From positions 4,714,655 through 4,778,654 of the forward strand of contig CM067588.1 of NCBI GenBank assembly GCA_034336665.1: a stretch of 64,000 nucleotides of DNA. Reading direction: 5' to 3'. A program made the position numbers and the translations under genes. Positions 34,451 to 46,299 of this stretch are shown here, one piece after another (position 1 is the first letter of the stretch; the number at the start of each line of letters is the position of its first letter). The notes under the pieces are model-generated. The model was not told the DNA's origin and did not search any database. It saw only the letters and a list, made by a program, of their open reading frames with translations. The stretch is from Luscinia megarhynchos. Its lineage: Eukaryota > Chordata > Aves > Passeriformes > Turdidae.

Positions 34451-35649
34451 GGGAAACTCTGCCGGATGTGCTCACCCCTGGAATGGCTTCCCAAGGTGGG
34501 TGTGAAGATTTCTGGGAATGAGGAAAGGACAAATCCCAGCACATTCCCAAATTCCCGTTTGGGCTCCAATTCTGGTTATTCCCGGTTTTTATGGGATCAG
34601 CCCTGATTTATGGGCAGCTTTTATGGCAGCCATAAAGCAGCCCCAAAATAAAGGGAATAAAGGAAGCAGAGGAAAAATTCCCAGCCCTGGATCATGGGAA
34701 GGGTCTCCGGAGCATTCTGGGATCTCTCCATGGGAACAGGCAGGAGCTGGGAATTTGGGGAGGTTTGGGATTGGGGTTAGAAATGGGATTTGGGATCCCA
34801 CCTTGAAGGGGTGGAAAGGTTGGGAATTTCTCGGGATGTGGGAGGGCAGAGGGACAGCCCTGAATCCAGGGCTCTGGGTTTGGGAATTCACAGAATCCCC
34901 TTCCCATCCCTGCCACAGGAGCAGCCCTGGCTCAGCCCAAATTTATGGGAATTTGATTTAATTTGGGATGGGAGAGCAGAGTTAGAAATGGGATTTGGCG
35001 ATGCCTGCAGTGTTCATCCCTCTGTGAGGTTTTCCTGATCCAGAAGGGAATAAAAGGTGCTGGAGCCCTTTGTTCATCCAGGTCTGGCAGAGCTGAGCTT
35101 GCCTGAGCCCGGCTTAACCCGGCAAATCCTCCTGTTCTCCAGGAAAATTCCTCAGGGCAGCTCCGAGGGGATCCTAAGGGATAAAAAACCGGGAATCTCC
35201 TCACAACCCCACAAGTGTGAAGGAAAAACCCACTCCAGGCTCCAAGCTGTTACTTCCCCTTGATCCAAGGAAGATTTTTAACCCTTTCCAGGGAATATTC
35301 TCCAGGTGGATCCCGGCGCCGACCAGGGAGCAGCGCTGGCGCAGCAGGGAGGAGAAATCCGAGCAATCCATCTCGGCTGCAATCCCACGCAATTAAAACC
35401 TGGATCGGGATGTTCCCTGCCCGAGGAGCAGCTCGGGAGCCGCAGGAATTACTCAGCAGCGCGGCTGAGGAGAGGTGGGGCGTGGAGAGCGCTCCGGGAC
35501 CCCTGGGAGCGGCTTTTCCATCCCCCAGGGAACGGCTGGAGGGCTGGGAAATCCAGATTGCGGCTCCTTCCATCCCGCAGGGAATATCTGGGGCACTGGG
35601 AATGTCGGATTCCAGCTCCTTCCCTGCCCGGAGCCGGAGCTGGCTGGAA
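34451..35649. other. Non-coding unique DNA
   Basis: No gene is seen. The right end (35310-35640) is moderately CpG-rich. Short GATTTGGGATC words recur but there is no tandem array. Confidence 0.35.
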
Positions 35650-36910
35650 ATGTGGCTATGGGGGCTGCTCCTGTGGATCCTAAATGTGGTTATGGGGGCT
35701 GCTCCTGTGGATCCTAAATGTGGTTATGGGGGCTCTCCTGTGGATCCTAAATGTGGTTATGGGGGCTCTCCTGTGGATCCTAAATGAGATTATGGGGGTG
35801 CTCCTGTGGATCCTAAATGTGGTTATGGGGGTGCTCCTGTTGATCCTAAATGAGATTATGGGGTGCTCCTGTGGATCCCCAAAATGTGGTTATGGGGGTG
35901 CTCCTGTGGATCCTAAATCTGGGTTATGGGGGTGCTCCTGTGGATCCTAAATGAGATTATGGGGGTGCTCCTGTGGATCCCTAAAATGTGGTTATGGGGG
36001 TGCTCCTGTTGATCCTAAATGAGATTATGGGGTGCTCTGTGGATCCCTAAATGTGGTTATGGGGGGGCTCTCCTGTGGATCGAAATGTGGTTGTGGGGTG
36101 CTCCTGTAGATCCTAAATGAGATTATGGTGCTCCTGGGATCCTAAATGAGGTTTTGGGGGGCGCTCCTGTTGATCCTAAATGAGATTATGGGGTGCTCCT
36201 GTTGATCCTAAATGAGATTATGGGGTGCTCCTGTGGATCCCTAAAATGTGGTTATGGGGGGCTCTCCTGTGGATCCTAAATGTGGTTATGGGGGTGCTCC
36301 TGTTGATCCTAAATGAGATTATGGGGTGCTCCTGTGGATCCCAAATGTGGTTATGGGGGCTCTCCTGTGGATCCTAAATGTGGTTATGGGGGTGCTCCTG
36401 TAGATCCTAAATGAGATTATGGGGTGCTCCTGTGGATCCCAAATGTGGTTATGGGGGTGCTCCTGTGGATCCTAAATGTGGTTATGGGGGTGCTCCTGTG
36501 GTCCCTAAATGTGGTTATGGGGTGCTCCTGTGGATCCCTAAAATGAGATTTTGGGGGTGCTCCTGTGGATCCTAAATGTGGCTATGGGGGCTCTCTGTGG
36601 ATCTAAATGTGGTTATGGGGTGCTCCTGTTGATCCTAAATGAGATTATGGGGGTGCTCCTGTTGATCCTAAATGTGGTTATGGGGGCTCTCCTGTGGATC
36701 CTAAATGTGGCTGTGGGGGTGCTCCTGTTGATCCTAAATGAGATTATGGGGGTGCTCCTGGGGATCCTAAATGTGGTTATGAGGGTGCTCCTGTTGATCC
36801 TAAAATGAAATTATGGGGTGCTCCTGTGGATCCTAAATGTGGTTTTGGGGTGCTCCTGTTGATCCTAAATGAAATTATGGGGTGCTCCTGTGGATCCTAA
36901 ATGTGGTTTT
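35650..36910 (+). repeat. 1.25 kb 33-35 bp minisatellite (GTGGATCCTAAATGTGG)
   Basis: About 37 copies of a unit of GTGGATCCTAAATGTGG plus TTATGGGGGTGCTCCT. Variants carry AGATTATGGGG or GTTGATCC. Many single-base indels break any frame, arguing against coding. Confidence 0.96.
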
Positions 36911-37024
36911 GGGGATGCATCCAGGGGAGGCCTCCAGGGTCACCTTGACGGGCGAGGGGTGCCCCCACAAAAACACCCCAGGGGTGCAGGGGGCCCCAGC
37001 CAGGAGCATCCAGCAGGAAAATCC

Positions 37025-37026
37025 CT

Positions 37027-37061
<35 letters not shown>

Positions 37062-37085
37062 CGCTGTCCCTGTCCCTGTCGCTGT
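37025..37085 (+). repeat. (TGTCCC)n short array
   Basis: About nine copies of a hexamer, one with CGC replacing a base. Confidence 0.9.
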
Positions 37086-37089
37086 CGCG

Positions 37090-37680
37090 GGAGGTGGCCC
37101 GGGCACGCGGCTGTGACACCTCTAAGTGACGAGCGATCCCCTCGGGGATCGGGACCGGGCTGGAGCTGCCTCCGGATCCGCGGGAAGCACCGGGAGTGGG
37201 CACGGAATGGCTCGGGGGGATCAGAGCTGCCCGGGATCTGCCCGGGGGGTGCCAGGAGTTCTCCCAGCTGGTCCCACAGCTCGGGGGGGCTGAAAAACCC
37301 GGCGTGCCCCCAGTCCGGGTAACGGGCACGGGCACAAAATCCCCCTGGAAGGGCTCTCCCAGCCCGCCGGGGGCTCTCAGTGGTTTCCGCAGGATGCTGA
37401 TGGGATCTGGGAAAAATAAATTAATATTTCCTTGTATGACCCAGTGCTGGCTGAAACCTCCGGTTTTTCCTTTTGCTGCTGGAAAACCCTGGAGGGGCCG
37501 GGGCAGCCGAGCCCCCCTGAGCCCGGGGACGCGGGCTGAGCCCGGCAGTGACGCGAGAGCCGAGCCTTGCTCCCGCTCAGGGGGGCTCTGCTGAGGGGGG
37601 CCGGGCACGCGGCCGGGCAGGGACTCGATGCCATTGAAGCGCTGCCAATTAAATCAGGTCAGTGCGAGAGAGAGGCGGCT
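37090..37680. promoter_or_regulatory. CpG island (smaller)
   Basis: Dense CpG (GCGGGAGG, CACGCGGC, GACGCGAGAGCC) over about 0.6 kb of unique sequence, with a T/A-rich patch at 37420-37440. It could hold an alternative 5' exon of LRRN2 or another promoter; no decisive splice site was seen. Confidence 0.4.
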
Positions 37681-37724
37681 CCGACTCTGCTCGGCGTGTG
37701 CGCGGCCCCGCGCCAGCCCCTCTG

Positions 37725-37949
37725 CAGCCCCGCTCCAGCCCCGCTCCATCCCCGAGATCCAGCCTCGCTCCATCCCTCTCCATCCCTGTCCATCCCTCTC
37801 ATCCCGCTCCATCCCTCTCCATCCCTCTCCCATCTCCTCTCCATCCGCTCTCCATCCCTCTCCATCTCTCTCTCAGCCCTCTCATCCCGGCTCCATCCTC
37901 ATCCATATAAAATCACTCATCTCCATCCCAGCCCCAAATCTCATCCATA
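37725..37949 (+). repeat. ~10-11 bp array (CCATCCCTCT)
   Basis: About 15 copies of CTCCATCCCTCT variants at the right edge of a CpG-rich segment. Confidence 0.85.
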
Positions 37950-38779
37950 CCATCTCTCTAATCCCCATCGCCCATCATATAAAGATCAAATATATCGCTT
38001 TAAAAATAATAGTTTTCAAATAATAAAATTAAAGATAAAATTAATAATAAAGGTAGTGATATAAATTAATAATAAAGTCATAATAAAAGTACATAAAAGT
38101 CACTCGTCATTAAAATAGCCACGGTCATTTTGTAATAAAATATAAAAGGTGATAATAAAGATTTGATCATGAATTAAAAATAATAAAATGCATAATAAAG
38201 AGTGATATAAAATGCATAATGTGCTGATATAGGTCATAATAAGGTGTAAATATGGTTTTAAATAAAGGTGCATTAAAGTCATGTTTAGTAAAGATGTAAA
38301 TATAATAAAAGATTAATAATAATAGGTCATAATACAGATTAAAAGTAATGGTGGCATAATGGGTCAAATAAAGTTAAAATAGGTTTGTAATAAACAGGTT
38401 AAAATAATGAGATTAAAAATAGAATTAAAAATATGAAATGTTAGATTAAAGTCGTAAAGATTAAAATACAGATTAAAAATGGACATAGATTAAGCACAAA
38501 TGATTAAGATAGAATTAAGATAGGGTAAGATAGGGTCACGAAGATTAAAGACCAAAGATTAAAAAATAAGATCAGGTCAAAGATTAAGACAAGTTAAAGA
38601 CCAGATTAAGATCAAAGGTCGTAAAGTTAAAAACACATAAGATTACATATAAAGGGTTAAAAATAATAAGGGTCAAAAGATAGGATTAAAAGATGGCACA
38701 TTTTCGTACGATTAAAATAATATCATGGTCAAAGGTCACATCAGGTCATCAGGTCAAATACTCCAGTCCTCGTCTCAGG
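37950..38779 (+). repeat. AT-rich degenerate tract (ATAATAAAG / AGATTAAAAT / AGGTCA)
   Basis: About 0.8 kb of strongly A/T-biased sequence without clear unit boundaries, drifting from ATAATAAAG words to AGATTAAG and then AGGTCA/CATCTCGTC words. It sits between two CpG islands and differs in base composition from everything else in the window. It could be a degenerate satellite or a poor consensus over a difficult region. Confidence 0.6.
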
Positions 38780-39289
38780 TCATCTCGTCATCTCAAGTCC
38801 TCTCCGTCGGGTTCCGTGCTCTCAGTCATCTCCGTCATCTCGACCCTCCGTCTATCCGTCCTCCGTCCCATTCCCGTCCCTCCGTCCTCACTCTGTCAGC
38901 CGTCCACGTCCTCTCAGTGGCGGCTCTGGGAGGAGCCGAGGCTCCTCTGCCAAGGCCCGGCCTTGAGACTGGGGACTCGATGGCCGCTGTCACCTCCCTC
39001 TGGCATTCCCCAGGGCTGGGAGAGGCTTTTCTGGGATGCTAAATAAAAAAGCTGGGGGTGCTCTGCTGCCCCCACCCCAAATCCTGCCCCAGCCCGAGCC
39101 CCACAGCTGCGGCTGGCAGCTCCTTGTCCCCGTGTCACCTCGGGTGTCACCGTGGGTGGGGTCTCCATCTCCACCTCGGGTGACACAGTGGGACCCCAGC
39201 TCGCTCCAGAGCAAAAGGCAGAATGTTCCCAGTTTTCCCAAGGTTTAGAGTCCCCAAACATCCTTTTTGGGGAAAACGAGCCCCTGGCA
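38780..39289. other. Transition from degenerate GTC-rich to GC-rich unique DNA
   Basis: CTCCGTC and CATCTCGTC words (38780-38930) give way to unique GC-rich sequence. No gene is seen. Confidence 0.3.
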
Positions 39290-39968
39290 GCGCGTCCTGC
39301 TTGGGGACCGAGCTGGGAACGCCCCGGGGTCTGCGCTGTCCCCTTGGGGAGGGACGCGGGGCCGGCGGGGCCGCGCGGATCTTTGGAAATGCCAAGAAAT
39401 CCCGGTGGGGAGAAGATTTGGGACACAAATCCCAAATCCATCGAGTGCCCCCTCCCCTCCCAGGCACCCCCGCAGCCCCCGGGCCACCCCGGCCTGCGGG
39501 AGGGGACGGCGGTGGCGCAGCGGGGGCGCTGCGGATGCCGAGGGCCGGCTCAGCATCCCCGGGAGCGTTTCCATCCCTCGGGAACGTTTCCATCCCTCGG
39601 GAACATCCCCCGGAGAGGCCGCGGCTGCTGCCGGAGCCGCGGGGGTTAAAGCGCAGCCGGCAGGAGCTGCCGCGGGTGGGTGGCACGTCGTGGCGACAAG
39701 GCTGGAGTGAGGAGGAGGAGGATTGGGGAGGGAGGGGAGAAGGGAGGAGGGAAGAGGAGGAGGAGGAGGGAGGAGGAGGAGGAGGGGAGCGGGGATTGTG
39801 CGGCTGCAAAGGCGCCGGGCGAGCGGAGGGTGAAGCGCTCTCCCCGCCGCCTCCGCCCTGAGGGTCAGCGCGGCCGCGGGGTCCTGCTGGCCCTGAACCC
39901 GTCCTGAGCCACAAGGACGGACCCCGCAGCGGTGACAGCCCAAAGCCACCCGGCCTTTTGTCTGCCAG

Positions 39969-40040
39969 ATGTGCGGGCAGCTGTGGCGGGGGGTGGCGGG
40001 CGGTGACAGCGGCGCCGGGGGACGGGGACAGACTCCGAGG
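39969..40040 (+). other. Candidate non-coding 5' exon, 72 bp
   Basis: Bounded by an acceptor-like CCTTTTGTCTGCCAG (AG at 39967-39968) and the donor GAGG|GTGAGTT at 40041. It could instead be the 3' end of a longer first exon. The sequence is GC-rich and untested. Confidence 0.3.
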
Positions 40041-41127
40041 GTGAGTTGGGGGCCACCGCCGTGGTTTGGGGTTTTGGTTGGGGGGGATTTTGGGATCCTG
40101 GGCTCTGCAGCACCGAGCCGGTGCCTCGGCAGTTTGGCTGGGATTGTTTTTTCCCATTCCAGAGCTTTGCTTTCCCTGCTCCGTGGTGGATTTAGGCAGA
40201 AATGGTGCGTTTGGAGAGAAAAGGGGTGGGGAAAAAATAAGGAATGGACAGAGAGCGGTGCTCCGGGAGCGGATAAAGGGCACGGGAGGAGGCCGGGGAT
40301 GGCTCCCAGGTGCGGAGAGACGAATTCCCGCTCCTGGAAACTCCTCTGGGATCGAGCGGATCCCCCCGGAGGGGAATGGGGGGTGATGCGCTGGTCACGG
40401 AGCCGCCGGCGGGGCTGGAATCCAGGGATGCTGGCAGGATGCGATCCAGGCGGGAGCGGCGCTTCCCGGGCATTAACCCCTCAGTGCCCGAGCGACGCGG
40501 AAAATGTGACGGGAGGGACATTGCGAGTGAAATCCATCAAGAGCGCGATCCCTGGGCTCCTGCCCGGCCCTCCTTCAGCTGCGGGCACCGAGCTCGGCCA
40601 CCCCAGGGAGGGGACAGCCAGCCCAGGAGGGCGGCCCAGCAGAGATGATGGCAAAGGACACGCCGGGAGCAGCCGTGGTGTCGTTTTGGTGTCATTTTAA
40701 TGCCATTTCCCCGCTTTCCGTGCCGCTGCCGTGTTTACCTCTCCCCGCCGCCCAGCCCTGCCCCTCCCCGCCGCGGCTGCACCGCCCGCAGTGCCCGGTC
40801 CCTGTGCCAGCGCCCAGCCCTGCCCGGGGCCGTGCCCTGCCAGCCCGAGAGCCCCGGGATCGCCCCGAGCGCTCCGAGCTCCGTGTGCGGCAGAGCCAGC
40901 GCTGCCCTCGCCTCTCCCGGCCTCAGCCCGGCCCTGGCCGCCTCCCAAGCCTGGGAAAAGGGACTGGAGCCACCAGGAGGAGCGGGAGATGCCCTGGACA
41001 GGCGGGGCTGGTCCCAGTGAGACCCCGGAGGGGAGAGGGGCGAGCTCGGGGCCGGGAAAAGCCCCCGGGAGCCGGGAAGAGCCCCCGGGAGCGGCGTTCG
41101 CAGGGCTGCTCCGGCCGGGAGCTGCAG

Positions 41128-41133
41128 GTGAGC
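41128..41133 (+). other. Strong splice donor GCAG|GTGAGC in CpG island
   Basis: A consensus donor directly after GGGAGCTGCAG. It would end a first exon lying within 40.7-41.13 kb. Confidence 0.35.
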
Positions 41134-41639
41134 GCTGCCATCGCTCCCGGGCACCGCGATTCGCTTCCTCCGGCCCGGATGCGACCGGAGCCACGCGCGG
41201 GTGTCACCTCTGTCCCCTCCTCGCTGTCCCCTCCTCGGGACGCGGCCAGGACCCAGCCCTGCCTTCCCCGGAGCCCCGATCCTGCGGCCGGGCTGCGGGC
41301 AGAGCCCCTGGAGAAGCGGGGATGGGAATGGCTCGTCCTGCCCGCCTCACCCCTGCGGTGCAGGAGGGGGCTCAGGACACGATTCCCTGTCCTGGGGATT
41401 GTCCTGGGATGTCCCTCAGGCCACCCCCGGGACGTGGGGCAGCATCTCCCCGGCTCCCTGTGCCGGAGGATCCTGATCCTGCCCTGCTGAGGCTTTTCCT
41501 GGAATTCCCGGCGCTCCGTGTCCCCTCTGCGGGCAGTGGGAGCGGCTTTGTCACCTGCTGGCAGCGCTGGGGGTGGCAGAGCAGGATCGGGGGCTGAGGG
41601 CCGGGATCGGCCTCTGCTCCTCCCTTCCCGTCCCTTCCC

Positions 41640-42200
41640 TTTATGTGGGATCTCCCTTCCCATTCCCGACCCTTCCCTTTATGTGGGATCTCCCTTCCCA
41701 TTCCGACCCTTCCCTTTATGTGGGATCTCCCTTCCCATTCCGACCCTTCCCTTTATGTGGGATCTCCCTTCCCATTCCCGACCCTTCCCTTTATGTGGAA
41801 ATCTCCCTTCCCATTCCCGACCCTTCCCTTTTAGCTGGGATCTCCCTTCCCATTCCCGTCCCTTCCTTTTATGTGGAAATCTCCCTTCCCATTCCGACCC
41901 TTCCCTTTATGTGGGATCTCCCTTCCCATTCCCGACCCTTCCCTTTAGCTGGGATCTCCCTTCCCATTCCCGACCCTTCCCTTTATGTGGAAATCTCCCT
42001 TCCCATTCCCGTCCCTTCCCTTTAGCTGGGATCTCCCTTCCCATTCCCAACCCTTCCCTTTATGTGGGATCTCCCTTCCCATTCCCGACCCTTCCCTTTA
42101 TGTGGGATCTCCCTTCCCATTCCGACCCTTCCCTTTATGTGGGATCTCCCTTCCCATTCCCGACCCTTCCCTTTAGCTGGGATCTCCCTTCCCATCCTGG
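41640..42200 (+). repeat. 37-38 bp minisatellite (CTTTATGTGGGATCTCCC)
   Basis: About 15 copies of a unit with CCCTTCCCTTTATGTGGG, ATCTCCCTTCCCATTCC and CGA; variant units have TTTAGCTGGG. It abuts the right edge of the CpG island. Confidence 0.95.
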
Positions 42201-42204
42201 GAGC

Positions 42205-45200
42205 TGTGCCCAGAGCCCGCGGGATCCCTCTGGCACAGGGAAAAGGTTCGGGAATTCTGCAGGACCCCGATCCAACCCCATCCCGACCCCATCCTGTCTC
42301 AGCGCGGCTGTGGAGCTGCAGGAATTTGCTTTTCCCAAATAAAAAAGGAAAAGCTGTGTTCAGCTGGAATCGCCCCTCGAGGGTTCGGAGGAGCTGTTCC
42401 CGTTCCCACGGAATTTCGGATTCCCATGGAATCCCGATTCCAGAGGCTCCAGCCATGGCTCCTTCTCCTGGCGGCTCCGGGCAGCCGAGGGATGATCCCT
42501 GCTCCTGGATCAGCTGGAAAAACTCCTCCCTGCTTTTAGGGATGTGATCCTGGATTTCCTGGCTAGGACAGGGATTGGGAATGTCCAGGTGAATCCCAAA
42601 CATGGAGCTCTGCCCCTTTATTCCCAGATTTTCTCCTGGATCACCCTAACGCCTCTTCCCTTCCCTGTGACATCCCACGGGATAACATTCCCGATGTCCC
42701 AGGACACAAAAATTCGTCACCAACCCCCCTTTTGCTCCCAAATCCCTTTCCCAGGACATGAAGGGTCTGTTCCCGCCGTCCCTTCCCAATCCCAAGGTTC
42801 CAGGCTCTGGAATCAGGGCTGGGATCTCTCCCACCTGACTTTCGGTTTTGTGGGATTATTCCCAAGGGAATAATTCCCAGCTCAGTTTGGGAAGGAGAAT
42901 TCCAATCCCACCAGGGCACCCCGGGATAAGCAGGAAATTGGGATGACTCCTGAAATTTGGGGGTGTTCCCTGAGGATAAAATCTCACACTGGGATTTTGG
43001 GATGAAATTTTGAGATTGGGATCGCTGCTTCTGAGTCAGGGGACAAACCTGGATAAACTTCCAGCATCCATTTATCCAGAACTCAGGCAGCCTCTGGAAC
43101 GCCCAGACATCCATTAATTTACGGAAGCCTTTGGAAAAGGCAGATTCAGCAGCTGAATTTTAGGATTTTTTGGGAAAAATCACCCCAGGAGCTTTTGCTG
43201 TCCGTTCTCCATCCAGCCAGGAGTTCTTGGGGATCATTTCCATGGAAAATTCCCAAAATTCCAGGGTGGGATAGGGGCTGGAAAACCCCAAGTGCTGGCA
43301 GTGGGAGCTGTTTGCAAACACTCGGGAAAAGCAGGAATTATGTGCGGCTCTGTTTGGAGAGGGATCCCAGGAAACAAATAAATATGGGAAAAATTGGGAT
43401 CCGTTCCCAGACAATTCACAAAGGCCTTAATTGGGACTGAAGTCTGAGGCTCTTCTCACCCAGACTTGATCCATAAATTATTCAGGATAAATTGTTCGGG
43501 ATAAATAATTATTCACCAGCTCTGCTTGGAGTTAAGGCCAGGTTTTCCCTCCAGGAATGATCCTGGATCTGACCCTCTCCAGGCTCCCAATCTCTGTTAA
43601 AATCCCATTTTTAATGGAACTTAGAACGATCCTGAAAAAAATAATCAATCCCAGGTGAAATTTGAGGGTCGAGGCTTTGTCCTTCCCGGTGGCCAAAACG
43701 AGGAGAATCCAGGCTGGGGAAAAAAAATTCGTTTTTCGGGAAGAGAGAGGCTTTAATAAGGAATTTTAAATGAGCAATTTGGAATCAGCAGGAAAAGGGG
43801 TTTTGCATCTTAACCAGCTTTTCCCAAAGGATCAGAGGAGCCGGCTCCAGATCTTTTTCAGGAAGGAAAAAAAAAAAAAAAGCAGCTTTGCTTCCCTCAT
43901 TCCCTGCAGGACCTTTGGGAATAAAGAGGGGGGGAAAGGGATTAAAAAAACAACTTCTAGCTACCTGGAAAAGAGGGGAAAAAAGGGATTTTTCCCATTT
44001 ATGAGCCATTAAAAATGAGCCGATTCAGCCTGTGCCAGGAGAGGCTTTTCCAAAGCTTTTCCATCGTGTGGTTGTCGCCCTTTCCAGGTTGATCCTTACA
44101 TTTCAAGGAATATTTTGGCTGCTCAAAGCAGCGTTTGATGCCTCATCAAAGCCTCTCTTTCGCCTTGAAATCCCAAAAAAAACCCCGAGGAGAAAGGGCG
44201 GCGGCTTTGATCCCGATTTGCAAATTGCTGCGGAGCCGCGCTTTTCCCAGGAATGTTTGGATTCCATGGAAAATTCTGAGCTCGTTCCCATTTCTGAGTC
44301 ACTTTTCCCAACTCCCACGAGCTCCTGGGATGGGTTGTTCCAATCCCGGCTCTGGGAAGTTCCCGCATTCCCAGAATTCTCAGGATTCGTCCTTTTGGAA
44401 GAACCGAGGGGCAGGATCAGGGTCAGTCCTTCCCTGAATTTCCACCCACGCTGAAATCCCCCGCTGAAATTCCTTTTCCATGGAATTCTTGTTTAAAAAA
44501 GGGATTTCAGGGTCATTTTCCAGCTGTTTTTATGGATCTTTAGTAAATCATTGGCTCCTTTTTCCCTGTAAAATCCTCTTGGGAATTTTAATTTCCCGCT
44601 TCCTTGGGCAGGGTTGTCCTCTCTGGCTTGGCCATCGATTTTCCCGGTTTTGCTGGAATTCCCAAAATGCTGAAAAGATGGGAAAGCGGGAATTTCTCCT
44701 GCTGTGCCCACACCCGTGTTGGGAAATGGATTTGGGAAGCGGATTTGGGAAGCGGATTTGGTTCCATCAGGAGCCCTCGAGGTCTGTGGGGACAGGGATC
44801 AGCTTTTCCTGCATTTTCCAGGTTTTCCTGTTGCTGAATCCCTGGAAACTGAGGGATTTTCCCTGGGAATCAGGGGATGAGCAGCCGGGATGCTCCAAAG
44901 CTTTTCCCTCCTGCTCCAGGCCCGTTCCAGCCTCCAGCTCCCCCCGCTCATCCCAGTTTTCCCTCCATGGATTAATTCCCTTTTCCCTCCTCTCCCAGCT
45001 CTCATCATTCCAGATAAACTGGGAGTAGAATTTCCCGGGAATCAGGGAGGGTTTTCCCACCCGGTGGGCACAGGATCCACATCCCGCTGGAAAATCCCTC
45101 AAATCCCATGAAAGCAGCGCTGCCCCATCCCCTCCCCAGCTCCCCGAGCCTCTCCCGGCGCTTCCAGAGGGATTCGCCTCCATCCCACGGATCCGCTCCG

Positions 45201-45222
45201 TGCCCCGGAGCCGAGCCTGGCA
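42205..45222. other. Non-coding intronic DNA without tandem arrays
   Basis: Three kilobases of mostly unique sequence rich in GGAATTCC-like words, with an AT-rich homeodomain-like patch at 43460-43515 (AAATTATTCAGGATAAATTG, AATAATTATTCACC) and an A run at 43868-43881. No convincing exon with both splice sites and a conserved peptide was seen. Confidence 0.4.
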
Positions 45223-45236
45223 GTCGCCATGGCAAC
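45223..45236. promoter_or_regulatory. RFX X-box palindrome GTCGCCATGGCAAC
   Basis: A near-perfect match to the RFX X-box dimer site (GTNRCCATGGYAAC type). It is the strongest of four such sites in the window. Confidence 0.45.
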
Positions 45237-45279
45237 CGTACATTTTCCTTAGGATTCCGAGCGACTCCTTGGCATCCCA

Positions 45280-45420
45280 GCCCATCCACTGATTTTTTTT
45301 TGGATGCTGGAGGTTGTTCCCCTTCCTTGACGGGGCTGAAAATCCTGGATTTGTTTTTTTTTTTTTTTTCTTTCCTTTTTTTTTGGTTTTTTATTTGTTT
45401 TTTTATTGGTTTTTTTTACT
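45280..45420 (+). repeat. T-rich low-complexity stretch
   Basis: T runs interrupted by C or GG (TTTTTTTTCTTTCC, GGTTTTTTATT). On the minus strand it would read as an A-rich tail, but no retroposon body is recognised next to it. Confidence 0.6.
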
Positions 45421-45884
45421 GCTGGAGGTTCACTCTTTCCGCCCTGACCTACGGGCGGAATTCCAGAGTTGGAATTTGTCGGGGCCTCGTGTCCTTGTGG
45501 AATTCCAGAGGCAGGGCGGGATCGGCTGTCCCAGGAGAATCCCGGATCCTGCAGACACGGCTGGGATGTGATTCCAGGGGTCGGGATGGGTTTGGTCACT
45601 CCCGGCATCCACAGAGGCTGAAACGCTCCAGGGAAAAAAACCGGGAGAGGTTTCCCTGGGATTGGGAATGGCTCTGATCCCACAGGTGCCATCCCGAGCT
45701 GCAATTCCATGGGAGCAGCCCTGGGGGTCTCCCTGATCTTTGTGATCCCATCCCAGCGCCCATTCCTGGAATTCCCTGGAATCGCCGCCCCATCCCTGCC
45801 TCCCTTCCCTCGGGGAGGAGCAGCTTCATCCATGGATGGAGAGACAAAAAAGTTGGAAGCAGGAAGAGTCCAGCAAAATTCCCA

Positions 45885-46090
45885 GTTCTCCAGTGAGATT
45901 CCCGGTTTTCCAGCGAGATTCCCGGTTCTCCAGCGAGATTCCCGGTTTCTCCAGCCCTCTCCAGCCTCTCTTCCCTGTGCAGCATTCCCACCTCCAGCAA
46001 TAGCACTGAGCCGCAGGAACATTTTTCCCAAAGCCAGGAACATTTTTCCCAACCACAGGAACATTTTTCCCAACCCCAGGAACCTCTGGA
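45885..46090 (+). repeat. Two short arrays: TTCTCCAGCGAGATTCCCGG (x4) and GGAACATTTTTCCCAA (x4)
   Basis: 18-20 bp units at about 45885-45950, then 19-21 bp units at about 46012-46085, separated by unique sequence. Confidence 0.8.
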
Positions 46091-46299
46091 GAAACAACAG
46101 GAGCGCTCCCACCATGGGTTCGGTTTTAATCTCACCCAGGGAATCATTCCCGGGGCTTTTTTTCCCCACTTTAATAACCTGGATTCCCCCTCCTTCCCTG
46201 CCTGGGGGAATTTTAAGGAGCCTGATTTATCCCTGCGCAGGGAATCCCACACCAACGCCGCGCTGGGGGAAGATTTCTTCCCAAAATACCCCGAGGGGG

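Larger units (their letters stand above)
39290..41600 (+). promoter_or_regulatory. Large CpG island, candidate LRRN2 promoter/first exon
   Basis: Over 2 kb of GC- and CpG-rich, mostly non-repetitive sequence with GC-box-like words (GGGGCGG-type, CCCCGCCG), between AT-rich or repetitive neighbours. It contains two strong + strand splice donors: GAGG|GTGAGTT at 40041 and GCAG|GTGAGCG at 41128. It lies 19-20 kb upstream of the LRRN2 coding exon in the right orientation. Assignment to LRRN2 is inference from position, since LRRN2 has non-coding 5' exons in other species. Confidence 0.5.

Noticed and set aside
40645..41597. + frames of 281-288 codons in the CpG island
   Set aside because: Arg/Pro/Ala/Gly-rich with no recognisable domain, open on both strands, and they run across the donor at 41128.
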